Of a stretch of DNA of 64,000 nt, positions 22,547 through 31,563 are shown piece after piece (position 1 is the stretch's first letter; each line of letters opens with the position of its first letter). Location of the stretch: NCBI GenBank assembly GCA_032622095.1, contig CP136068.1, positions 57,372,025-57,436,024 of the forward strand, written 5' to 3'. The notes beneath the pieces are model-generated. The model saw nothing but the letters and a program-made list of their open reading frames with translations, searched no databases and was not told where the DNA came from. The translations under genes were made by a program, and so were the position numbers. The stretch comes from Siphonodentalium dalli. Its lineage: Eukaryota > Mollusca > Scaphopoda > Gadilida > Siphonodentaliidae.

Positions 22547-24952
22547 TTCCACCCCGAGGTGAAAAGGCTTTGGACATTCCTTTGGGGTCACCCATACATG
22601 GACATGCGCTCAGTATTACAAAATGAGGGAGCTCAGATAGTTGTTCGGGGTTCTCTGATGCAGACAAGCGTCTCCGTTACCGAGTGGTTATGCCATCGGA
22701 TAGCAAACTTGGCGCCATGGGATCGGACCAGCTGAGAAGTATTCCAAAGTTTTATGGTTCAGATTGCAGAGGTTGTTGCTTCTTTCAATTTGCCATCCAG
22801 CTCCTGCGAGGTCATGGTCATTGCGGGATTAGAGTGTCGATAGTCTTCAGGAATAATCGTTGGATGATGGGTCACTATATGAACCGCGACCGTTAATATT
22901 ATTGATTTTAATACCGCCTATGGCTGAAAAATACCCATATATAGGTATAAAAAATATCTTGTAAATATGTTACATGTGGGTTAATTATATAGTTTACGAG
23001 GGTGCATCCGTATATTTTTATCTGCAGGTTGAATTCAATTCTAACTAAAATTCAGTTTCATAGTTCATAATAAATATGAGTCCATTATACATACTAGACA
23101 TATGCTCATCTTCAGAACGCAACTGATTTCCACTCATCCCGATTCACATTACTCAATGCAATGTACATTCTCATAATCGGGACGTTATCCGTGATCAGCC
23201 TGTTGGGACGAATATTGGATTTAATTACATGATTTTGTGACATGGTCTCAGCAGTTGAAGTGAGGTCTATATCAGCCATTCCGCTCGGGCTTAATGGGTG
23301 ACACAACGGGTCAGACCTCTGTGATATCGGCCTTTGGTTCTAATATGTAATTCTTCTTATTGGCACTGTTGTCAGTACACAATGGTTTTGTTTTTCCTGA
23401 TAGTGCTTGGTTCGCATAGTGGACTCATTCAATGTACAAAGTAAGGTCCATTGCTGACCTCTGAGATCGCCACTGACAGGATATACTGTTGCGTATATGG
23501 GGCAACATATTAATAACGTTGTGCACACTTCATACAGACTGAAGAAGATCCTTGCCAGAAGCTTCCCCTCGTGCGAGATATTCACTAGCATTGGGTGTAG
23601 GATGCCAGATCTTATGATCTGCCCACTTGATTCGCGCTTCGGGCGATGGTTATCTCAAGAACAAGGTGCTATCGGAGGGACAGCCCATCAGTCCCAGAAG
23701 GGGTACCTTGAACGATCGACCTGTCGGGGGTCAGCCAGAAGAGCACGAATGGTTGGGGGCACACTGCGCCTGGGTCTCTGTATTTTACTAATCCAAACTT
23801 TCATCTGTTTCTGCTGGGTTTGGACTGGTTTCACTTTGGAGCTGGCCAGTATTTCAACAGCGAATATCGTCATGTGAGGAATGGAAAGCCTTATTGAAAC
23901 CGCGAAACATCAACGCCAGGCTCCAAATGTGAGAATCGAATGCTGAATCAAGTTCATCATACAGCACTGAACTTTGAAAAGTTTCGCGAGAATCATTACG
24001 AGAATAGTTTTGGTGATTCTCACTGAATCTCAAGGCTTGCAACCACTTGTTGAATACTTTCGTGGACAGTTGACTAGAAGTAGTCTTTTTCTGATTTCTT
24101 CTCGTCCCATTCTCTTATCTTCTTATCAATGACATGAGACACATTGACAGCGACGGTTGTATTTTGGGGCTTCATTTAGACCAACAGATTTTGAATGCCT
24201 GCTCATGGTCCATAATGTTCAGCGATTCATCAGGATTCTCTTGTTCTCATATTCAATGGTTCATTACAAATGTTCCGTAATTGTTTGTATGCGCGAGCTA
24301 ATGGCCACGCGTTGGGGTCTCCATTGGTAATCACGGCAGCATTATAGTGTGCTCTGTCATCAAAGGGACTCTAGGTTTTCTACAAATTTTCCTACATTGG
24401 TAAAGATTATCGGTCCATGATATTTCAATCCTTACAGCCAATGGCATACCATGGATTAATGGGTGTCTCAGCCCTATTTGAGCTTGCAGCCGTTTTTTCA
24501 TCAGGCTAGATCGCCTACTAGTACACTGCCCCCCCTCAAGAATTGGCTTTGGGAGTGGTTATATTGTTTTTATAGGGGTCGCTTTTATAATTTGCGGCCT
24601 TTGCTTCTGGTTGTTTCTTCATGTCCCTTATAAGGCTGTTTTTTTCCTTATTGTCTTCGTTTGCGCATGGGTTAGCCTGTTAAATGCATTATTGCGATAT
24701 CCCCCTCAGTTTTCATTTTCTATTCCATCAGGAAATAAATATTTCTTCCCTTTTGGGGGGTTACACATTCCTTGTCCAGCAAGTACTCAATAGCTGGCCA
24801 ACATGTATTAGTCTTATTGTGTAATTACATACATGGCTTTTGGTGATATTGTATTTATTGTAGGTTATTGGGTCAATCCAGTTCTTTGATTGAGTTGCAT
24901 AGAGGTGTTTTATTTTTCCTCGTGGCCTCCACCTGCCAGAAAATTCTATATT

Positions 24953-25036
24953 ATACCATATAGTTCAGTGGGCAAGATGACAATATTTTCCAAAAAAGTA
25001 AAATATATATCTCCTAGAAGTATCTTGCCCACTGAA
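24953..25036. repeat. Short fold-back repeat, GTTCAGTGGGCAAGAT ends
   Basis: 'gttcagtgggcaagat' at 24964-24979 pairs with 'tatcttgcccactgaac' at 25020-25036. The spacer is AT-rich. A diverged single end is at 20741-20763 on the opposite side of the long element. Insertion into, or hitch-hiking with, the TTAA element is possible. Confidence 0.65.
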
Positions 25037-25352
25037 CTCTGAGCTCCCTCCCAGGGCTTCGCACCCACCCCGCTCACAATGAATGTCCTAATGGGGAAAA
25101 AGAGAGAACGAATTGACTGGGCAATTTGGTTTTATGGGATCGGAGATCACGTGGCCAAGATATCACAGGATATCATGAACATGATCAAATGTACCATAGA
25201 ATTTTCGTTCCGTTTTCAACTCAGCGGTTTGTTAAACCTTTCTAGTTAATTATTTAGCCAATATTTGAGAATAACCATTCGCCCAATGTTTTGGGTTTAA
25301 TCATTGGTAGTGATTAGTTATGCTTATAATGTTATGTTGTTCTTCTCTTCAG

Positions 25353-25461
25353 GTAACAAGCTGTCCCAGCTGCCGAAAGGCTTTACCAAGGTGCTCACTG
25401 TGTCTCACGCATTTAGGAACAGCTTCAACGAGCAGCCCTTATCCTCACAAGGAAAGAGCAG
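25353..25461 (+). CDS. MIOS: MIOS exon, zinc module (CPSC…CSLC)
   Basis: Acceptor ttctcttcag|GTAAC and donor AGCAG|gtatca. It reads VTSCPSCRKALPRCSLCLTH, with four Cys in two C-x2-C pairs that match the MIOS motif SCPGCRKPLPRCALCL. The exon begins in phase 0 and ends one base into a Gly codon completed by the next exon. It starts 108 bp after the right end of the 4.46 kb transposon, so the insertion left the acceptor intact. Confidence 0.92.
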
Positions 25462-25792
25462 GTATCACGTTAGACTACTAAAGTAATACAAATCTATCTA
25501 AATCATCTGATGGGAAACATTAATGTGTTACTTATGTCAACAGTGTACTCGCTATGTGTTTCTATGATTCCAAATGAAATTTGATGCTTGAGATTCTGAA
25601 TGAATTCAGTCTGAATGATTGTTAAATCTTTGAGTGGCAGGCTCTCGACACATCTGTATATTGTACATTTTGTGTGTGGTGGCCTTACTCGTTAGCTTGT
25701 CTCTATTGAAACTCACTATATTACAATGGACTGTGTTCAGTGCCTCACCATTTCAGAGGTTCTGGTTCAACAGTAAATCATTCATATTTCAG

Positions 25793-25892
25793 GGCCTGAA
25801 CACAAGAAGGTGGCCAGCATATGTGACTGGTTCACTTGGTGCCAGACCTGCCGGCATGGTGGGCATACAGCTCACATCATACAGTGGTTCCA
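25793..25892 (+). CDS. MIOS: MIOS exon, RING-like centre (WFTWCQTCRHGGH)
   Basis: Acceptor tcatatttcag|GGCC and donor TTCCA|gtaagt. It encodes KKVASICDWFTWCQTCRHGGH…IIQWFQ, with the C-x2-C…H-x2-H metal ligands and the almost invariant WFTWC-x2-CRHGGH core of MIOS. It follows the previous exon after an intron of only 331 bp. Confidence 0.93.
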
Positions 25893-26078
25893 GTAAGTAG
25901 ACTTACAGCACTCACGATTTAGAATGGTAGGTAGCCATTGCTAGCATCACTTCATTTGAAATAATTCACCTCTTTTAACTAGCAGTTAAAACCCATCTCA
26001 CTAAGTCTACAGCACTATCTAGTATCTCATATCTCCATATCAACTGGCTATATCTCCATATCAACTGGCTAGTAAGAT

Positions 26079-26256
26079 TGCATCTTGTCTAGATCAACTA
26101 ATGTGCCTGAAGTACCAACTTGACAGAAAAATCATTGAAATTATCTATAAAACATATATATTACCCCTATTTGATTACTCAGACGTAATGTGGGACAGCG
26201 CACCACAATATCTCCCAGATAAGCTTGATTGACTACATATAGAAGCTGGGCTGGTT
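26079..26256 (+). pseudogene. Non-LTR reverse transcriptase scrap (thumb region)
   Basis: Translates as LKYQLDRKIIEIIYKTYILP followed by DYSDVMWDSAPQ and a stop at 26230-26232. This is the conserved post-palm segment (LD…T…YKtfIrPilEYa…WD) of CR1/Jockey RTs. It is only about 55 codons, with no flanking RT motifs. Confidence 0.65.
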
Positions 26257-26384
26257 GTCAGTGTTAGTGGTGGTATACCAGAGACTTACTGATATTAACA
26301 AACCCCCTTCTTCTTTTTCTTTAGGAATGAAATTTTTATTTTTCATGCCTGTCATCACTAACATGTTTTCTTATTTTTTATATA

Positions 26385-26738
26385 TACACCCGTTTGAAAA
26401 AACGGTCGTATTATGTAAATGGGTTGTCCGTCCATCTGTCGTCCGTCCACTTTTGGTTTCCGGATGATAACTTTAGATTGAAACGAGTGAACTGAACCAA
26501 ATTTGGTATGTTAGTTTACCACCCCAAAATACAGATCAAGTTCATGGGTTTCGTCCGCATGATTTTGACTGAGTTATGCCCCTTTTTCGATTTTCGATTT
26601 TACCTGATTTGTGGTTTCCAGATGATAACTTTAGATTGAATCAAGTGAACTGAACCAAATTTGGTATATTAGTTTACCACCCCAAAATACAGATCAAGTT
26701 CGAATATGGGTTTCGTCCGCATGATTTTGACTGAGTTA
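26385..26738 (+). mobile_element. Tandem-repeat element, family D, 5' part
   Basis: Hairpin CCCGTTT-gaaaa-AACGG (26385-26411), then TTGTCCGTCC and GTCGTCCGTCC, then two monomers of about 125 bp with 'gaaccaaatttggtat', 'caccccaaaatacagatcaag' and 'gagttatgcccctttttcg'. The Harbinger-like element splits it at 26739. The remaining fragment continues at 30313-30357 ('tgtccctttttcgacttag…'). A second copy, inverted, is at 61015-61535. Confidence 0.75.
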
Positions 26739-27156
26739 GGGGTCATCTCAAAACTACTATCGGGATCCCGATAGATTTCCCGATAGGATACTGATAGTTA
26801 TATATACAGTTATCGGGAAATTATCGGGAAATGACGCAACGTTTTTCGGGAAAGTTTCTGTATCGGGATTACTCCGGACTTTATCGCGATTTTATGTTTT
26901 ATAGGCCTATCTTTATTATTGATTTAATAGTTTCCTAATATGATAAATCGTTAGTATAAAGTTTTAAAGTATCAGGGGACACGTGTCGTAGAACTATTAT
27001 ATGTTATACTGTGGTGATCAGTGGGTGCTACGTACAATATCGGTATTTTACCTGGACAATACACCCCACCCATCGATCATGCACGCCATGAATATCTACT
27101 CGGTTCTCTACCCTTTAGTCAAGAGTAGGCTATAGAAATTTGAAACATGACATATG

Positions 27157-27174
27157 GGGGGGGGGGGGGGGGGG
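27157..27174 (+). repeat. Poly-G tract
   Basis: About 18 G residues in a row followed by C. Similar long G or C tracts occur at 36999-37020 and 47878-47897. Confidence 0.9.
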
Positions 27175-28507
27175 CGGTGTCCTGCTGTACATGTAAAGTT
27201 TTAGCAACATTTAGCAGTAATATTCCATACTTTTTCATGAATCGTAATATGGTAAATAAAGAGCGTGTGAAAATATGAATGGAAAATTCCATGCAAATCT
27301 GCAGTGCAAAGGTTATAAATACGCGAAGTAATCATAACATTTAACTGACAATTAAATGTGTGCATGGGCTGCTTTTCATATTCTAAATTAATTTCGTTTT
27401 CTGTAATTACTACTAATTATAATGCTGCATTGATTATTTCGATAAGTTGAACATAGCCTAATTATGTTGACAGTGTCGAATTTCACGATTGCATCATCAA
27501 GGTCAAGGTAACACGATGCGATTTATTTGTAGTAGGCCTGCTCCTATATTTCGTCATTTTTTTCTTTCAAAAAGATGTCTTTCTAACTTTTATTTAGTTT
27601 ACTTTCGATATTAACAATTTACCCAACAGTAATATTACCTCCAGCCAACAGAACTTTCTGGTGACGTCAAAGTTTTTGGGGAAAAACATGTATTATTACT
27701 AAATGTTATGTGGCTCCTGATTTATGAAATTATGTTCATCTGTATGGATGGGGACTGGGAGTAAAAAAAAAATCAGAGTTGTGAATCCCCCTCCCCAAGC
27801 ATGATAGTATGGTGAATATTTAGTAGGTTTTATATTTATATTTTATAACAATAAATGTAATAAACAAACGAAAGGTAAGTTTTGTTTTATCAACAGATCA
27901 ATGTGACTTTCAGTTTCAATTTCTCTGTCGGAAAACCATATCACGAAATTGAGTGATTTATTAATGTTTTAAGCCATGGCTACGTGGTGAAATGAAACAT
28001 AAAATAAATCATCAAGTGGCCTATCAACTCTTGGATAGTTAAGTGTAAATTCAGTTACAATTGACTGCATTATTAGTCCAAACTAGTCAACATTGTGCCA
28101 TCGATTACAACGCACGTGTTTTTTTGTTTACTTCAATTTACAACGCACCGGTTTTTGACCTTGACATTACAGTCAATACATTCGCACCGCACATATCTTG
28201 TGCAATTAATAAATTAAACAATTCTTTCGTGCCTACATTGTATCTTACGATCGAGAAAGTGCTTTCTCTTAGTGAAATTTTGAGCAATCATATTCAATAT
28301 AAAATGACAATGACAATGATAAGTAATTCGTGGTATTTATTTAATGCAGCACTATTCGGAATTGATTTGCGCACTTTCAATTTAAAAATAGCCGCGTTTG
28401 TCTCGTGAACTCTTGTGTTCAAATAAAAGTAACTAATGTTATACAATGTCATTTCTTTGATTTTTCACATCATGATATGGCCAATTTACTTGAGTATTTG
28501 GCAGTGT

Positions 28508-29457
28508 TAATGCGCGGAGAATAATAATTTTATTAATCAAACGAGAGAACAAAACGGCCGATCGATGCACATTTGTGCTATACAGTATTTTATTATTGTT
28601 GCGCTGACGTCGGTAATTAGGTTCCGATGTGTTTTCATCGTCATCAGCTGATCAATAAGTTCAATGGAAACACTCGATAAATGGTCAATTGATACTAACA
28701 CTAAATCTAAGATATATTATGTTTGAATTTGCAATGAATGTCATTTATTTATTACCGAATGACTAATAGATAACATGATAGATGACAGTCCCCGTTGTGC
28801 GCCCCACATTCCAACACCACGTGTTTTCGCAGGTACAAATTTCTGCGCTCGTTATCAGTGGGCGTTTCTTGATCTTTTTTGGCGGGAGTGTTTTTTAAAT
28901 AAACCATTTGGATTGAATCGTGTGTCCATTCCTTTGTATTTTTAGATTACATTGTGGAGAATATACTCAAGATTATGTAATTGTCAATGCGCGCAGAATA
29001 ATAATGTTATTAATCAAACGAGAGAACAAAACGGCCGATGCACATTAAATTTGTGCTACAGTATTTTATCATTGCTGCTATGACGTCGACAAGGTTCCTA
29101 GATTTGTTCATCGTCATCAGCTGATCAATAATTTCAATGACAACATTCGATAAATGGTCAATTGATACTAATACTAAATCTAAGATATATTCTGTTTGAA
29201 TTTGCAATGAATGTCATTTATGAATTACCGAATGGGTAATAGATATAGCCATGATAAATGAGTCCCCATTGTGCGCCCCAATTTCCAACAACACGTGTTT
29301 ACTGTTGGTACATATTTTTTGCGCACGTCATCAGTGGGGGTTTCTTAGCGGGAGTGTGTTTTAAATAAACAATTTTGATTGAATCATGTGTCCATTCCTT
29401 TGTATTTTTCGATTATAGTGTGGAGAATATACTCAAGATTATGTATTTGTCAATGCG
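28508..29457 (+). repeat. Tandem duplication of about 475 bp inside the Harbinger-like element
   Basis: 28508-28984 and 28985-29457 are about 90% alike. Both start 'aatgcgcg.agaataataat' and share 'gagagaacaaaacggccgat', 'catcgtcatcagctgatcaa', 'gtcaattgatactaa' and 'gtgtccattcctttgtattt'. The start of a third unit ('caatgcgc') follows at 29450. Non-coding. Confidence 0.85.
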
Positions 29458-31098
29458 CTTTAACAACATAATTTATTTGGGTACTAATCCAGGCAATCCC
29501 CGTGTCCACAATATTGGGCTGAATTGGCGTGATGTTGGGACGTGTAACTGAAGAGAAAATCGAAAATGTTGTCGAACTTTTCGATCAAAACTTTATTTAA
29601 TTCTCAAAATTGCTCACTCAGTGTATTAAAATAAAATATTATTCATATGATCTTGTGATGAATGAGGGAAAAAATCAAATCAAATGACAGTTTTATATGA
29701 GAACATTTCTAGGGCCGAAAGAGTTTTATCAAATATATATTTCAATTTTTTATCACGTTCACTTTGGAACAGTCTATTGCTAGTGTTGAAGGGATACTAC
29801 CTGTATGAAACCATTTCTTTTTATGTTTCCTTCAGAGCGTTTCTAGGAGATATGTGCTGTATGAATAATATGCATAAAGAATTCAATGGACAATTTAATA
29901 ACTTGGAATCAAAACTTGAGAAACGTGTAGAGTTTTAATTCTTTTAAACAAGCTTCCACCCCAATGAAAATATGCTTACGAAGGAGGCTGTGGACGAATC
30001 CAAAAGTAATGACAACAAATAGAACCGGAAACATAAACAAACATGCTCGATTCGTCGATTATCAAAACAGACATAGGCCTAATTGTTCTTGAAATAAATG
30101 GGTAAATTATCGGAAAGTTGGTAATACGCTACGTTACTTTCGGAAAGTTTTCGGGAAATTTTCGGGAAATCAGCGCGTTATCGGAATATTTTCGGGAAAT
30201 GGTGACCGCTCTATCGGAATCTATCGGGAAATTTAGAAGATAGTTTTGAGTTATCGGAATCCTATCGGGATATCTATCGGGATCCCGATAGTAGTTTTGA
30301 GATGACCCCTTATGTCCCTTTTTCGACTTAGATTTTACCTGATTTGCAGTTTCCGGAAATCTGTGCTAAAAATAGCCCCTCCCCTGACACCAATAACATC
30401 ACTTTAGAAAATTTTAACCCGCACCATTATCTTACTCGTAAAAAGTTACCCCTGTTAGACCGCCTTGGTGCCATCTCGATTGTACCCTTAAAGTTATATA
30501 TAGAACACAGACAGATATTCGCAAATATTTGATTCATTGTATCCTTTGAGAAGAACGTGTATGAATTTGATGGTAATTGGCACTAAACATATTTTTATAA
30601 GTTTTTGGTGACCCTCCCGTCCCTATTTCGGACTCAAGCGGCGCCACTTTTGACATCATTAAACCACACACTTAGACTCATTATAGAGATGAATATTTGA
30701 TACTATCAATGCGTTGTTTTAGCTATAAACGTTTGGCAACAATGGGTTAAATTGGTATAAATAGTATTCCGGATGCCACCCTCTGTTATGGAGTATTCCA
30801 GATGCCACCTCCCATTTTAGGCCGGATGCCATGGGGGGGTGGGATGTGGTCCCCCTCTATTATACCATCTTACTTAGTCTAGCACTATCTAATATCTCTC
30901 CCTATTTTACCATCTCACTAAGTCTAGCACTATCTAATATCTCACCTTTTATACACTGAAAGCCTCTAACTTATCCCTGTGAGATGACTATAACTGGGAA
31001 ATGTGTATTTCAAACACTGCTCATACCACATTCCTACCTTTTGCCATTGAGCAAATTTTCATTGTTGTTGATTTTATCCCAATCTTGATACCTTTCAG

Positions 31099-31219
31099 AC
31101 AACACACAGAATGTCCAGTTACCGGATGCAATTGTAGTTGTATGAAGATAGATCCAGTAAGCAAGGTGCAATCAGACGACGAATTGATCACACCAACAGA
31201 CAAGCTCCGAGTGACGTGA
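31099..31219 (+). CDS. MIOS: MIOS terminal exon
   Basis: Acceptor atacctttcag|ACAAC, stop TGA at 31217-31219. It reads HTECPVTGCNCSC, matching HAECPVSACTCKC of vertebrate MIOS and completing the zinc module, then a divergent acidic tail DPVSKVQSDDELITPTDKLR. The stop is about 20 codons after the last Cys, as in the family. The 3' UTR probably ends before the mariner-like element at 31564. 'attaaa' at 31347-31352 is a possible polyadenylation signal. Confidence 0.92.
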
Positions 31220-31563
31220 CATACAAGCAATACAATTTTATTATTATATTTTCGTCAATTTTAGAAGCCTGAAATGTTCCAATACTGTCAGGATGTTATT
31301 ACACATTGAGTAATGGCATTCTGAGTAGAACTCACTGAGAACATGTTCTGAGTATTAAACTGGTGCCCCTTTGATTGTGCATTTTGGATAGGATCTGCGA
31401 AGCTTCAATTTTCCTGATATTTCAAAATGTGTAATCTCAAAGTCTGTCTGGAATTTCTTTTTGAAATTTGGTACAAGCGATTATTGTGACACAATTTAAG
31501 AACTGTCAATTTAGTATACTTTTATAGCATGAAAAATATGTAAATATTTGCTGTTTTCTGGTA

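Larger units (their letters stand above)
20782..25245. mobile_element. 4.46 kb TTAA-flanked element with about 160-bp terminal inverted repeats
   Basis: TTAA at 20778-20781 and 25246-25249 flanks inverted ends starting CTAGAAAGG. The inversion runs about 160 bp (20782-20940 against 25090-25245) with few mismatches, through 'gatcccataaaaccaaattg' and 'ccacgtgat'. A TTAA target and CTAGAAAG-type ends are features of piggyBac-like elements, but I see no DDE transposase. The interior is GC-richer (21800-24000) with many broken frames, including a PAM2-type motif. It lies in the MIOS intron 17419-25352. A long inverted-repeat, DIRS-like alternative cannot be excluded, as no tyrosine recombinase or RT was recognised. 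Confidence 0.65.
26739..30309. mobile_element. 3.57 kb PIF/Harbinger-like non-autonomous transposon
   Basis: TTA duplications (26736-26738, 30310-30312) flank perfect terminal inverted repeats that begin GGGGTCATCTCAAAACTACT and continue through ATCGGGATCCCGATAG, about 36 bp. TTA/TAA targets with G-rich ends are typical of PIF/Harbinger. Subterminal regions carry many copies of the short word 'tatcgggaaa' on the left and 'cgggaaatt/tcgggaaa' on the right. No DDE transposase or MADF/Myb protein is visible. The frames 28061-28408 and 29684-29938 are not recognisable. The interrupted host repeat is rejoined exactly if the element and one TTA are removed. Confidence 0.8.
25893..31098 (+). other. 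MIOS last intron (5206 bp), filled with mobile elements
   Basis: Contains a non-LTR RT fragment, a family D tandem-repeat copy and the 3.57 kb Harbinger-like element inserted into that copy. The motif 'ctaagtcta.agcactatctaatatctc' at 26003-26030 recurs at 30873-30900 and 30918-30945, so a small repeat flanks both sides. Confidence 0.7.

Noticed and set aside
28061-28408. 115-codon frame as the transposase of the Harbinger-like element
   Set aside because: No DDE or Myb motifs. Lies outside the conserved duplicated block.
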